64,000 nucleotides of DNA from Selaginella tamariscina (GCA_003024785.1 PUQB01000742.1:1-64000), one strand, 5' to 3'. Positions 45,345-58,362 are shown, counted from the stretch's first letter. A program made the numbers and translations. Notes: generated by a model not told the origin, from the letters alone.

Positions 45345-46016
45345 TGTCACGGGAAAATTTGGACCGTCACCTTGGTAGCCCCTGGTATGCATGTAGTGGA
45401 CTAGTCTTCTACTCGTATTATACTAGTCTTCTACTCGTATTATACGTCTACATTTCACTTTACTATTCACCTTCTTTGTCTTTTCTTGCATGGTCAAACT
45501 AGTCAACATTATTATGTTAATCCATATGATTAGTGCCTGCTTTGACCATGCACATTTTCTTTGTCTTCTTCCATGCACCTTCCTAGTCACCTTCCCAAGT
45601 CAAAGTCAAGTCACCCCTCTTCCATAACCCCCTACCATTATTCTTATGTAACCCCCATCTTACACCCTCTCTTACATCCCTACCCTACCCTACATGCATT
45701 CTTTATATTATTTTGGGTATATAAGGAACCAAGGCTCAAGGGTTTGGAGGAGATAGGATACATATAGATATAAAGAAGAGTCTCTAGTTTTTCTTACTTT
45801 GTAAATAGGTGTGATGACATTATTTTGTGTGTGCTCTATGATAAATATAAAAATTAATTAGTGTATCTTTCGTGTCATGATTTTCATCTCATGTTTTCCC
45901 TTCTTTTCTATTCTTTTATTTATGTGTGTGATCATTAGCAAGGACTATTACGATGCGATATCACTAAAGCCATCAAGTCCCGAACATACGAGTTCCCGAA
46001 TGATTTTCCTTCGACA
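45345..46016 (+). repeat. 3' LTR of the Tat-like element
   Basis: 672 bp, partner of 38942-39660. The preceding TTTGGGTGGGA (about 45329-45339) is the likely polypurine tract. Confidence 0.92.
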
Positions 46017-46075
46017 TCGGCCTGCCACGTGCAAATTTTTGTTTCCCTTTATATTTATTACGTACATGTATATTC

Positions 46076-46116
<41 letters not shown>

Positions 46117-46195
46117 CATTGATATATAGTGTATGTATATTATGTATCAATGTGTATGCGTAACTAACATATATGTATGTATAAGCATAATAGAG
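46017..46195 (+). repeat. Segmental duplication, copy 2, right half
   Basis: Starts TCGGCCTGCCACGTGC, matches 34259-34440. It includes a longer (AT)n run at 46078-46112. Confidence 0.88.
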
Positions 46196-48991
46196 TCTGA
46201 GATTTTGTTAACTTTATATTCTAAATTATTATCAATTGTAACTAGAGTTGGAGGTGGTAAAGTTTAATTAGGGAGTGTGTCCAGATGGTACAGCTCAAGA
46301 ATAAAAACATGGAAAATGGACTAAGGCTTTGATAGTTGAAACTTTCCACAAGGTTGTGTAGTCTTGATGTTGCATTGAAGAAGCCAGACCTACTCACCAA
46401 CATGATAAACCGAACTGTCTTTACGATATCGATAGGCAGCTATCTTCTGATGTTTTTGTGCCTCTAGAAGATGTTGATGAAACATAGCCTAGACAGACTG
46501 AAGACGGTCAAGTCGATCTTTGGCATATGAATTTATCGAACTCCAAGGTGTATCAAAACTCCATCGTGGATGTTGGTTGACATGCCAGTTGATGCATATT
46601 TGGAGTTGTTGTAGGAGAACTCAACTAAGGGTAATAACAATAACCAATCATCCTGTTGGTAGTTAAAGAAGCACCGTAAATATTGTTCGAGGGTTTGGAT
46701 AATGCATTCCGATTGATCATCAAATTCTGAATGATAACTCAAAGATAATGACCTCTTGATCTTGAGTAGCTCGAGAAGTCATTGTTAGAACTTGGCGATA
46801 AACTGCGGACTATGATTGTTGATAATGTCGGGGTGGTAAGAAGTGAGCCATCTTAGTAAAACAATTCACGACAACAAGAATAGTGTCAAATCCTTGAGTT
46901 GGTAGAAAATCAACCACAAAGTCCATCAAGATACAAGACCAAGGTGTTATTTGGAGGTAGAAGAGGTTGGAGAAGACCATACGAGCAATGATGAAGAATT
47001 TTAGAGCGAGCACAAATGTCACAAATACAAATAAACTCTTCCACCGATTGGCATAGTCGAGGCCATCAATAGTTACGGCTGATTAGTTCCACTATTTTCA
47101 TAATGAAAGTGACTAACAAGTGGAGTGTCATGATGAGACTATAGCACTTGAAGTCGAGTTCACTTGGTGGAACATAAACCAAGTTATTACAAAGAAGCAG
47201 ACTATTGGCTAATCGAAACAGATTATAGTCGAGTTGATTAACCCAAAAGGTATCACCATGTACTCAAAATGCCCATAGCATGTCTGGAAAGCAGTCTTCA
47301 ATTCATCACCAGGGCAAAATACATAGCAGATTGTAGGCTCGATCTTTGTAAAGTAACAACCCTATGAAGATGCTTAAGAATCTTGGAGATAAGAGGTAGA
47401 GGATATTGATTATGAATGGTGATCTTGTTCAACTTGCGATAATCAACCACCAATTGAAGAGAGCTATCCTTTTTCTTGACGAAGAAGATAGGGGTAGCAA
47501 CTAGAGACTTGAAATGATGAATGAAACTAGTAACCAAGTTGTCATTGATGTATTCCCATAAGCTTCAAGCTCAAGTAAAGAAAGACCATAGATTGGACCA
47601 AATGGAGGTGTCTTACCTTCAATAGTATCAATCAGATAGTCATACAGACAATGTTCAAGAAGACGACTGGCTTGGAGCTTGTCAAATACATCCATAAACT
47701 AGTGGTATGTAAACAGCAAGGAACTAGAAGTAGATGTCAAAGATGAGTCACCATCATAGCAAAATTATGTCAGGTTGAGTACGGTCAACAGGAATAAATT
47801 TTGCCAATGAAATAGTCCAAAATACGGATCAAGGATGTTGTCGGAGTCAAGTCAAATGTCGTTGGAGATGCAAGACGTTCCCAAGCTGGAGTCGTGATTG
47901 AAGCCAAAGACAAAGACAAAGTCAAAACCAAAGTTGGAGTCAAAGTCAAAGCCAAAGACAAAGATGTAGTAGGTGTTGAAATGCAGCCAGGAGTCAGAGT
48001 TGCAAAGATACTGCTAGGAGCTAGGGTTGCCGAGATATGGCCTAGAGTTGGAGATAAAATAGAAGCTAGAGCAGAAACAATCAAAGTACAAGTTGTCCAA
48101 TCAATTTGTGGATTGAGGGCCTCGAACCAAGGAAGACCAAGAATAACATGAGTGTTGAGAATTGAAGTGATGTTGAAGGAGACCAAGCACAAGATATTAC
48201 CGAGGGGTGACCATGAGAGGCATCGTTTCTTCAGTAATATTGCTGGATGTCATTAATCTTCCATCAACAATCATCAACTCAATTGGATTAGAATACAGAC
48301 AAAGCTTTAGATTATGTTATTGGATGAAGAGGTAGTAAATTAAGTTGCCAGTTGCATCATTATTAAGTAGACCTGCTATGTTAACTTGAATACCGTCAAA
48401 TGTCGAGATAGTGATTGAACGAAAGAAAGGGCTTGCTAGCGTTCATTGCCAAGTATCACATGTAGAATTGTTATCGAGGAAAAGATATTTGGAGCAGACT
48501 TGCAATGGTCTAATCGGAATGCTCCTATTCGAATTGGACCTTTCCCGACTCAACTGAGGGACCATCCACCTTTAACTTGAATTCATTGTCAATTTGAGTA
48601 CTTAGCAATTCAGTGTTTGTCCTTACCACAATATAAACATAATTTTACTTGAAGGCATCATTGTCGCTTGACTTGTGTCAATGGTCCTCATGGTCAAAGA
48701 ACATCCACTTGCATCGATTCGGCATTAGAAGATAGTGGCTGATGGCTTTTGCATTATTGGAGTTAAAGTACGAAATACTTTTTGAGAATGTTTCCCTTAA
48801 TGTTGCTTAAAAAGTCAATTGTCAAAACGAACTGCTTGAGCAATAGCTTTGTCCAAAGAATTTGGGTCCTCGAGAGTGAGCAAGAGATCCTTAACATCAT
48901 TACAAAGACCTTCCTTGAATTGATCATGGAGGGTAGCATTGTCCCAATTGATGTCGCATGAAAATAATCAGAAATTAGAAGCATATTTGAA
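46196..48991 (-). mobile_element. Second decayed Tf1/sushi/Tcn1-like chromovirus
   Basis: On - the order is gag remnant (48984-48763), protease (48192-47785, HVILGLPWFEALNPQIDW), RT (47695-47298, [20 protein letters not shown]) and integrase (47022-46533, TPWSCILMDFVVDF and [13 protein letters not shown]), then the linker to the chromodomain at 46320-46195. RNase H and part of RT are missing at about 47100-47240 by comparison with the copy at 8490-12880. It is cut at 48991 by the LTR-A element. All frames are broken. Confidence 0.8.
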
Positions 48992-50747
48992 TGTTAGAGT
49001 TTTAACCCAAAAGGCCAACACGTGGCAATACGTGGCTGCCAAGTGGCCATTTGGCGTCATCACCCTATGTGAGCAACGCTAAGTCTTTCAAGGTAACCCT
49101 AAGAGTCTGACTCTGGGGCCCAATTAGGCAAAAGACTTAAAGTCCTACCCTAAGTCCTCTAGAATGACCATCACCTGAACCCTAGAGGATATCCCGAGTA
49201 ACTTTAGGATCATGTCCCAGTAGACCTAGACAGGCTCATGCCCTAACCCCACAAAAGAGATGTGTCTCACATATACCCTCGTGACAGAGCTAAGGCATTG
49301 TCACTTACCCCTTGAGGAATCACTCTCATCTGAGAGTACAACCCCTTTAAGGCAACAAGGGGTACCCTGAACCATGACTAACCCCTAAGGGTTTGGGTGG
49401 CCAAGTCATACCCTAGACCTAGGACTAGTACTTAGTGAGGACACGAGTGTGTGCCATAGGTGGACACGAGTGTTCTACTAAGCAAACTCCCTAAGACTAG
49501 GTTTGGAAAACCCTAAGTATATGACCTTGCGAGTGCTTCACGAAAAGGCTCCTATCAGGTTGTTCAACCCCTGGATTCCAAGGAGAACACTCCCCTAGGC
49601 AAGTGTGCCTAAGCACACCTAGTTACGAGACCTAACCTCCCTTGAGCAAATTCCTAAGGCTTAGCATCCTAGTGCGAACCAAGCATGCCTGTTTGTCAAA
49701 GTATTCAACCCTTCGACAAACCCATTACATAACCCCAAAGGGTGTGCCTCGAGCGTTGTTCGTTTGACGTTTAGCCCAGTGTCACATCTCCATGCGACAC
49801 TGCCTTCCCCAATGTGGCTATCATGTCATAGCCCTTAGATTCAAGAGTTGCACCAAGTTGTCACAAACGTGGCTCCTAAATGCCAACTCTAGAACCCCTT
49901 AGTGAACCCTCAGGAATTGGGTAATGTGAACCCGTAAAATAAGATTTCACGCCCACGGTTGGACAAGGACACAAATGTGCCTTGCTTGGCCATGAGTGCT
50001 ACACCTAGCTTGACGTGGAGGAGGAGGCTGGAGACAGCCTCAACCTCTGCCTTTTAGAATGTGCATTCCGACAAAACCTTCCAAGCATGGATTTGCCAAC
50101 GTTAAGGGTGAGCTACCCCGAAGGTGGGACGTACCCCTATCATTTAAAAGTTAGGGTGGCACAATAGAGGGTTGTACCTTAACAACACAAGATGAAGCTT
50201 GCATCATAGAAGAGTAACGAACTCAGTCATGAACCCAGGAGCTCTCCTACTCATACTTACCTTTTTTATGTGACGGAGCCCCCCCCCCGCCCCCCCCCTC
50301 TTTTCCTAAATATGTATGTGGGCTGACATGAATTTAGCTAGCTCCTTATTAAGTTAATGAGAGAGTGTTTAACTTAGCCAAACTTCTAACCCTAAAACCT
50401 TACCCAAAGGGGTGGGGGTTTTTAGGGCGTGGGTTAGGGCAACCCTAGGGTTAGGTCAACCCTAGAGGTGTTCCTAACCCTACTAAACATGCCAAACTCA
50501 TCTGCATTAACCAATCAACCCTAAATGGAGCGTCAAAATTGGGGTGGGTTTTCTAAAAGGTAAGTTATAGCTTCGCTTAGAGTTTTCCTGCAAATACCTA
50601 ATGATACCTGGCCGGACCATCATCATATACCCAAGTGCACTAGGTGGGCCTGTTTCCCTACTACATCTAGGGTTCATCAACATAGTATAGTAGGTAACAA
50701 TAGTCAAAGTCCAAACTAAAGGGTAGAGTCATAGTAAAAACTATGAC
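48992..50747 (-). repeat. LTR-A, 3' LTR of the non-coding element
   Basis: About 1756 bp, TGTTAGAGTTTTAACCC to AAAAACTATGAC. It carries a C-rich run at 50281-50300 and telomere-like words (CCCTAGGGTTAGG, AACCCTAAAACC) at 50390-50480. It is the longest copy of the family in the window. Confidence 0.85.
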
Positions 50748-52077
50748 CCACTCTTTGCCTTTGAAAATGTCAACATCCTCGTTGACGTCTAACTCCAAGA
50801 CTAGATAATATTAAGAAAAATTAACCAAACTAACATATCACTTTATGTGGAGTCAGCCAAAAGTTCACATAAGTTTTATTACCCCCCTTGCATTATGCGA
50901 AACCAAGTACTTTAGAACCATTGTTCACTGAGTCATAAACCCAACTGCTGGAGGCACCACCTGTGACATGAAGTCACCTAGAGACCTTTTGCACGTTGCA
51001 AAGTCTGTCACCTGACGCACACACACAAATGGTTAATTTCTTTACTTAACTAGAATTTATGGAGGCCTCTAGTTAGTGTTGTTGCCGGCCCCTTGGTTAA
51101 TTAAGAAATAAAGACTTGCTTTATTCCTTAATATCAAACATAGTTGACGACCCTGTCGTCTTAGCACACACAAAGCACTTTGATGTCCATCTCAAGTGCT
51201 TAACCAAACACCTTCACGTTTCTCCAATTGTTCTACATTTCCACATGTCACGGATTATAGCCTCACTTTTCTGTATCCCTTGGGTTTCTCACTATCCCTT
51301 TACATAAGGGTCTGCTACTATACCTATCCCTCGTTAGTATATAGTTATGTTAGACTAGGTATGAGACTTTATCGGAATCAAGCTCTTTTCCGATACAAGA
51401 GTACTATTCCCGAAACCCTGTTCTTTGTAAACATGTCAATCTGGCCAGAGACGATCACAGAGGCACATGGTTGTACACATGTATACAACAAGGTCATACC
51501 AATCTGCCAAATGCCATTCACTTGGTGTGTCATTAACAAAATTTATTCCCGATAAAAATCAAATTGACTCAAATCTACAACCAAGTGTGATAGCTCTACC
51601 ATTCGTCTTCGCAACCTAGCTTGTATTCTTTCATAACACCGACCAGTTCAGGACCAAATAAGCTAACATACCTTTCTTACAAACTAATGTGGAAACCAAA
51701 GAAATTCAACCCATCTTTAGTGCCTCAATCAACGATCTTTAGATAACACGTCTCTTAATTGTCACTTTCATTGTACTCATTCCCCAAAGAACACAATCAT
51801 ACTAGATTCCGTTCAATACTTCCTTATCTCATTAAGTTTAAAAATACTACATTTCAAAACTTAGTTTCCACGATAAGAGTCTCCCTGAACTCGTAATACT
51901 GTACGTCTTCGTAACATTATATTCATGTCTAGTTCTCAAACTGATTATGTAAATGTCTCTCAACACTATACCAAAGTATGCATTTTCACTAATTGGAGCA
52001 ACTAGTGTTTTGATAAACATCTTTTAAAAACTAATCCTTATTTTATAAATAGTTGCAATTTTGATATTGATACTCTC
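50748..52077. other. Internal region of the non-coding LTR-A element, left part
   Basis: The first ~350 bp resemble the 3' untranslated region of the nested chromovirus (53061-53440), including CCTCGTTGACGTCTAACTCC. The remainder to 52077 is AT-rich and has no coding signal. CTCTC at 52073-52077 is the target duplication of the nested element. Confidence 0.65.
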
Positions 52078-53060
52078 TGTTCAGAGTTTTTACCTGGTGC
52101 CACAAAGGCGGCTTGCCAGGTGCCAACCTGGAATCCCCTCTCTTGAAAACCCCACAAAACCTGGTAAAGTAACCTGTATTAGGAACCCAAGCCTTAGGAA
52201 GTCAAACCCTAGTTGACTAAGTCCTCGAACGAGACTCACCTTGTGAATCAGGATACACGGACTAGCCGAGCTTTAGGTGTCGTTCCTAGCTTGGCGTGGT
52301 TGAGGCGGCCGGAGCAAGGCCCAACCACTAGTTTTGCAAAACGTGAACTCGGGCAATGCCTTTGAGCTTGCAAGCAGGTTTTCGGACCAAGGAATCTGAC
52401 TAACTCCTTGGAAGTGACGTGCCCCTATCTCAAAGGCAAGATCCTGCCAACGATAAGGATAATCTAACCCTAGGGTGGGTTGTACTCCTGTCGTGTGGAG
52501 TTTGGCCGGCACAACGGAGGGTTGCACCTTGATGACACAAGCTTAGCTTGCACCGGTAGGAGGTTAACGAGATCTTCTTTTGAACCCAGGAAGCCTCACT
52601 ACATATACTCTACCTTATTTATGTGATGGACCGCCCCCCCCCCCTGTTTTACCTAAGTGAGTAAGTGGGGCTGGCACGGAAATGCCATCCCTTAGAGAAA
52701 ATGGTTGTCCTAACCTAATCCTAAACCTAACCCCTAGGGGGGGGGTTTAGGACGTGGGGTTAGGGAAACCCTAGGGTTAGGTCAACCCTAGGGTGTCCCT
52801 AACCCTTATTTTGATAAGCTATAATTTGCAAAGAACCCTAACCTAGAACGTCAAAACGGGGGAGAGTTTCTAGAAGGTAAGTTCTAGCTTTGCCTAGAGT
52901 TTCCTGCAAATACCTAATGACACCCGGCCGGACCATCACTAGATACCCAAGTGCACTAAACAGGCCTGTTTCCTACTACATCTAGGGTTCGTCACACAAC
53001 TCGGTAAGTAACAACAGTCAAACCCCAAAGTAAAGGGTCGTCATAGTAAAAACTATGACA
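52078..53060 (-). repeat. 3' LTR of the nested chromovirus
   Basis: TGTTCAGAGTTTTTACCTGG to AACTATGACA. A poly-C run is at 52634-52645; telomere-like CCTAACCC/GGGTTAGG words at 52715-52810. Confidence 0.93.
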
Positions 53061-53436
53061 CACTCCCCGCCTTTTGGAAATGTCAACGTCCTCGTTGACG
53101 TCTAACTCCAAAGACTAGACTAGGTTAGGAAAAATTAACTGAAAACTAACGCTAATCACTCATGCGGAGTCAGCAAAAAGTTCACAAGTTTTATTACCCC
53201 CCTTGCATTACGCGAAGCCAAATACTTCAGAAACCGTCGTTCACTGAGCAAGAACTCAGCTGCCGGAGGACCACCTGTGACAAGAAGTCATTTGGAGACC
53301 TTTTGCACGTCTACAAAGTCTTCACCCGACACAGACAACAAGTTAGTTAATTTCTTTAAGTTAACTAGAATTTAATTGGAGGCCTCTAGTTAAGTTGTCT
53401 GTCGGCCCCTAGGTTAATAAGAAATAACTTTATTTC
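53061..53436 (-). other. 3' untranslated region with polypurine tract and hairpin
   Basis: Next to the LTR on - is AAAAGGCGGGGAGTG (53075-53061), the polypurine tract. Upstream, GTCAACGTCCTCGTTGAC (53083-53100) is a 7-bp perfect stem with a 4-nt loop. The region is shared with 50748-51110 of the outer element. Confidence 0.75.
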
Positions 53437-54811
53437 TTAATCAGTTTGAGACCTTGCCTCAAACTCATTCACTAACTCCATCGCGTTCTGTAGATTCTCC
53501 AATGGTTCCCATGTCGACTCGCATGCCGGGTACCTTTCCACTTAACAAGATATTCACGTTTACGTTTTCGCGTCCATGAATGTTTCGCCCTTTAATATCC
53601 TCAACTTCAATTCTTTCTTCCTCACCAACTAACTCGGGGCGGACGTAAGTTTGATATCTATGTGGATGTTTCTCATCCTTGTGGAATGGCTCGAGCAAAT
53701 TGACATGAAACACATTGTGTATTGTTCCCAACTCTGGAGGAAGATCTAACCATAAGCCACTTTCCCTACTTGCTTCACCACCTTGTATGGACCTATGTAG
53801 TGCGATAGAAACTTCCTCGAAAGAGTCGTTGGAACCTTCAGGTTTTTGGTACTCAACAATACCATATCCCCAACCTGATACTCTACATCCCGATGTTATC
53901 GTACTGCTGACGATACCTTTCCTGCTGCAGCCATCGCTTGACGAGCAGCTTCCCATGTTCGATACAATTGTCCCGTGAACTCTGCTACAGATGGAACTCG
54001 ATTGCTATCGTCTTTCGGTAACACCATACTCTGAGGAATACCACCCTTATTCCCAGTTAACACTTCCATCGGGCTACATCCGATTGCAGTGTGTATCGAG
54101 TTATTGTAACATATCTCAGCCATATCCAAGTGTTCAGCCCAATCAAGTTGATCACCTTGAACATAGCATCTGAGATAGTCCTCGACTTGTCGGTTCACCC
54201 TCTCCGTTGACCATCAGTTTGCGGATGGTAAGCTGTACTGAACTTGAGCATCGTACCAAATGCTTAAAAACGTTCCCCAAAACTTGCCCGTAAATCGAGG
54301 ATCCCGATCTGAGATCATCGTTTCCGGTAGCCGCGCACTCTTATGACTTCGTGGAAGAACAACTTCGCTGCTTGAATTGCATTCACTGTCTCTACAGTTG
54401 GAATGAAATGAGCAACCTTTGAAAACGATCGACTACCACCATGAGCGCATTAAAACCACAAGATTTTGGCAATCCCATGATAAAGTCCAAAGTAACACTT
54501 TGAAATGGCCGCTCTGGAATCGGTATACACTGCAACTTCCCAGCTCGTTTTTGCGATCGGCTCTTTACTTGTTGACATGTGGGGCATGTCTTGACATACT
54601 TGGCAACATCATCTATCATACCCGGCCAATAGAATCCCTGTTTCAACAAAGCCAACGTCTTATGCCTTCCACCATGTCCTGCCAAAGGAACGTCGTGATG
54701 CTCTCTTAACAGCCTCTCCCTCCATGTCCCTTCTGGAACATAGAGTCTCTTTTCTTTATAATAAAGAACTCCATCTCGTACCGCAAAATGCGCCTGTTTG
54801 AGTGCATCCAT
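53437..54811 (-). CDS. Nested chromovirus integrase and chromodomain
   Basis: The zinc module (HHDVPLAGHGGRHKTLALL, then CPTCQQVK) and the first part of the core (VTLDFIMGLPKSCGFNAL) lie in 54811-54392. The middle of the core is in broken frames to 54200; the later core/C-terminus (VEDYLRCYVQGDQLDWAEHL) is in 54198-53896. GPY-like HNVFHVNLLEPFH lies within 53956-53465. The chromodomain follows in shifted frames (EYLVKWKG, then ESTWEPLENLQNAMELVNEF) and stops at TAA 53439-53437. This single, ordinary chromodomain contrasts with the expanded one at 19.5-20.3 kb. At least four one-base breaks occur. Confidence 0.85.
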
Positions 54812-54819
54812 TCGACTTT

Positions 54820-56209
54820 CTATTCCTGCTGGAATATTACCATCTCTTCGTAATGATGAACTTGTTTCCTCTTTGCCACCAGGCTCAAAGCCTCCTTAGC
54901 AAACTTGTCCTGAGGATACGCCGTCACAAATTCATCCACCAAAGTTGACACGGGTGCTGACATAATACGAAGATGACCCTTTCTACTGAGTGCATCAGCT
55001 ACCACATTGTCCTTTCCCGCTTATGTCTGATTTCAGGCTGAAATCGTGCCAACTTCTGCTGCCATCTAGCATACTTTGGTGATAGCTTCGGCTGCGTTTC
55101 AAAATACCTTAGAGTTACACTATCTGTCCAAACCACAGTGCCATGACTTGGAAGATAATGACGCCAATACTCCAAGGAAGCAACAATAGCATACATCTCC
55201 TTTTCGTGAGTAGGCCATCGAGTTTGCGCGGCATCTAACTTCTTCGAGAAAAAGGACACTGGATGTCCTTTCTGTTGCAATACACCACCAATTGCAAAGT
55301 CGGAAGCGTCACATTCTACTTCAAAGGGATCTTCAAAGATGGGCAACTGCAAAACTGGCTCAGAAGAGATAGCCTCTTTGAGTTTGACGAACGCACGTTG
55401 GCACTCTGGAGTCCAATGCCATGGAATGTTTTCGTAAGATCTGTCAATGGGGCCGCTATTTCCGAGTAACCCTTTATGAATCTTCGGTAATACCCTGTCA
55501 GACCAAGAAATGATCTAACTTCATGCACGTCTTTTAAAGTCATCCACTCAGTAATAGCTTGAATTTTCTTTGGGTCCATGGCAACCTCCCCACCTGAGAT
55601 CAAGTGTCCCAAGAAATCTATCTTGGTTTGACCAAATGCGCACTTGCTTTCTTTAGCATACAACTGGTTCTCTCTCAACCTCTGAAACACTTTTTCTAAG
55701 TGTTCCACATGTTCCTCAATTGTCGAACTGAAAATCAGAATGTCATCAATATACACCACTACGAACTCGTCTAGATAGTCTCTAAACACATCATCCATCA
55801 TTGTGCAAAAAGTTGCTGGAGCATTGCACAACCCGAATGGCAAGACTAGAAACTCAAATGATCCATAACGCGTTCGAAAAGCGGTCTTCTCAATGTCATT
55901 CTCTGCTACCCGAATCTGATGGTACCCGATCTCAAGTCTATTCTTGAAAAATACTTTGCTTTTTGATAGCTCTATCAAATAAGTTCCACTCAAGAGGAAC
56001 GTTATTTGATAGTGCGTTCATCGATAGTCCACACACATTCGCATCGTACCATCCTTTTTCATTACAAACAAGATAGGTGCACCATATGGCGATCGACTAG
56101 GTCGAATGTGTCCTCGACCAATCAATTCTGTCAGCTGTCTCTTCAATTCTACTAACTCTTGAGGATTCAACCGATATGGGGCTCTTGCCGGTGGAGACGA
56201 ACCTGGCAA
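54820..56209 (-). CDS. Nested chromovirus reverse transcriptase and RNase H
   Basis: [22 protein letters not shown], then a break near 56000, [32 protein letters not shown], catalytic [12 protein letters not shown] and [16 protein letters not shown]. RNase H (55352-54999): [44 protein letters not shown] and, after a frame break, VADALSRKG at 55005; all four acidic residues are present. So this element's own RNase H is intact at the active site, unlike the Tat-like element's. Confidence 0.9.
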
Positions 56210-56214
56210 AATCT

Positions 56215-56983
56215 CTATCTGTGGTCCACAGCTCGACGTGGAGGTAACTCGGGCGGCAAGTCTTCTGGCAACACATCCTTAAACATGTTCAAGACTTCCA
56301 AAATAGGTTCAGGAACAGATTCTTGACCATCTCCTATTTTGACTTCACCAGTATCCAAAACCATTGCAAGAAACACACGTTCCCGATGTCTAACTGCCTT
56401 ACGCAACTGAGTTAAGGTAAGGAACATAGGATTCCAATCCTTATCAGTTAGCGTTTCCATTTTGAGCGTGGTCTTTCTAATGTCTCTTTATCTGCTGCAA
56501 GCGTGATTCGATTATCTCCGAACCCCTCATTTCGATTACATGTTTATGGAACCATTCCATACCCAAAACAAAGTCAAACCCCGTCATATTCAAGACAACT
56601 AAGTCTAGCTTAGCCTTCCAATCTTTGATTTGGACAGGAACTGCCCTTGCTATATTATTAGTATTTTGAGAACCTTTGCCAAAATTGATCTTTATTTCAC
56701 ACATCTTTATTACATCCAAATTCAATCGACGAGCTAGACTAGTCGATATGAAGTTGTATGTTGCTCCAGTATCGATCATCATTCGGACTCGGTCCCCTCG
56801 TATCCTTCCTGTCAAATATAGCAAAGGGTCAGTTTTGTCTTGAATAGCGAATAAGGCAGGTTGTGTCTGGCACAACATTACCTCTTCTGACTCATCTTCC
56901 GGATCTTCAAGCGTTTCTGGTTCAGCAACTTCCTCTTCTACCATCGCCTTGAAATGTCCTGATTGTTGTGAGGGTGCCGACAC
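56215..56983 (-). CDS. Nested chromovirus protease
   Basis: Protease with [19 protein letters not shown] and [12 protein letters not shown]. Followed (56460-56215) by the linker to RT ([19 protein letters not shown]), a stretch commonly found before chromovirus RT. Confidence 0.88.
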
Positions 56984-58099
56984 TCTTTAGCAAAATGACC
57001 AGGCTTGTTACAATTATAACATTTCACACCCCGCCTGCGGAACGCGGGGGAGCAGACTTTGGAGCCGATCCTTTGGCTGCTGAGGAGGTGGTAACGCCAA
57101 TGGTTTCCGAAATCCGGTGGGTCTTGATGTGTCCGAAAACTTGGAACTGCCGACAAAGGGACTTGCACTTCGAATTGATGGCGATTGATCTGGTCGCCTA
57201 TCAAACCTTCTGAACCCAGACTTTGGAGGAAACCTCCTTGGTTTAGGTTTTGCTTCCTCCCCTTTGTACAAGTCTTCTAACGACATGCCATAAGCAACCT
57301 TTTGAGCTGCCTCTTGACATTCCCGATAGCTTGTTGGCTTGTACCTTAAGATTTCTCTTCGCGTTTCTCATTCAAGCTAGCCATGAAGCAACTTCGAGCT
57401 TCATCATCGCTCATATTTGGCACCAATCGCCGTACACTTTCGAATCGATAAACGTGGTCCATAGGACTTCCCCGAACTCCCTGTTGACAAAGTGCCAGGT
57501 CAGCACGCAATCGCAAACCGAGATCATCCGGCATATACTGCTTTTTGATCTCCTTTTTCATGTGCTTCCAGCTGTTTCGGTATCCACGTTCACCTTCAAC
57601 AATTCGCCACCAAGTCTTAGCTTCTTCTTTAAGAAACTGCTTGGCACATGCAACCTTTTCTGTCTTTCTCACGGAAGCAGCCTCGAAATAGCTTTCCATA
57701 TCATACAACCAGTCATCCAAAACCTTGTAATCCTTTGAACCCATGAAATTCGAAGGCTTTACCGGTTTGAATTTACTGGGACCTCCACCACCTACTTCCG
57801 TCGAAGAATCTGATTCAGAGGAACCTGACTCTGAGTCATGCTTCTTCTTCTTTTTCCGTGTGTCTGTTGCGGAACATCTGGCACTATTCGTCGGAATCCG
57901 AACGGCAACATTATCGATTCGGTCGTTCAACCCCAAAACATCCCCTCGAAGTTCGTTTAGGGCATCCATCATTATTTCTCGCCAACCAGGTCGTTGCTAA
58001 CTCTAGGGGTCGACCTGGATCAGCCTCATCCATCTCCTCATTTTGAGCCTCTGCGACAGCCCTCTCTGCCTCAGGCTCTGGTTGCTTTCTCTTGCTCAT
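56938..58099 (-). CDS. Nested chromovirus gag
   Basis: Starts MSKRKQPEPEAERAVAEAQN at 58099, with a frame break near 57970. The capsid region is clean at 57972-57346 (MMDALNELRGDVLGL, DWLYDMESYFEAASVRKTEK, AKTWWRIVEGERGYRNSW). The tail has one zinc knuckle, [14 protein letters not shown] (near 57010), in another frame. Basic run KKKKKHDSES lies in the linker. Confidence 0.87.
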
Positions 58100-58348
58100 C
58101 GTATTGAACCCTAGTTTCAACACTCGGAGAATATGCTTGGAATATTCCCAATGTGAACTGGAAACACCCTAGAACTCACGCCGACTCACTGAGCAAGTGT
58201 TCTCCGAAGTTTGACAACTCACAGGATCAAACTCTGCGCAAATACAGACATGTCAACCGAAAGCAATAGAGTATATCAAGAATTTAGAGTTATCTAAACA
58301 TTGAAACACCCTACGACTTAAGGCAGTCCTACTGACCGCAGAGAACTC

Positions 58349-58360
58349 GCTCCGATACCA
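58349..58360 (-). promoter_or_regulatory. tRNA-iMet primer-binding site
   Basis: On -, TGGTATCGGAGC two bases inside the 5' LTR. The usual plant initiator-Met site is TGGTATCAGAGC, so it differs at one position. Confidence 0.85.
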
Positions 58361-58362
58361 AT

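Larger units (their letters stand above)
38942..46016 (+). mobile_element. Tat-like Ty3/gypsy retrotransposon with RNase H upstream of gag
   Basis: A 7.1-kb element with LTRs 38942-39660 and 45345-46016 (TGTCACGGG..TTCGACA). TCGG stands at both junctions, and the empty site at 34258 shows ATTG-TCGG-CCTGCC, so the duplication is 4 bp, or 5 bp with one base lost. Order on +: ORF1 of unknown function, RNase H, gag with two zinc knuckles, protease, RT, inactive RNase H, integrase. The left LTR has an extra ~40-bp tandem repeat near 39206-39270. The primer site may be TGGTGCGGTGAGCG at 39667-39680; the tRNA was not identified. Confidence 0.88.

Noticed and set aside
47894..48151. Lys/Val-rich 85-codon frame on +
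   Set aside because: Opposite strand of the protease-linker region of a decayed chromovirus; low-complexity product.
52700..52820. Interstitial telomere array
   Set aside because: CCCTAA-like words are degenerate, not in tandem, and recur at the same place in every LTR of the family.
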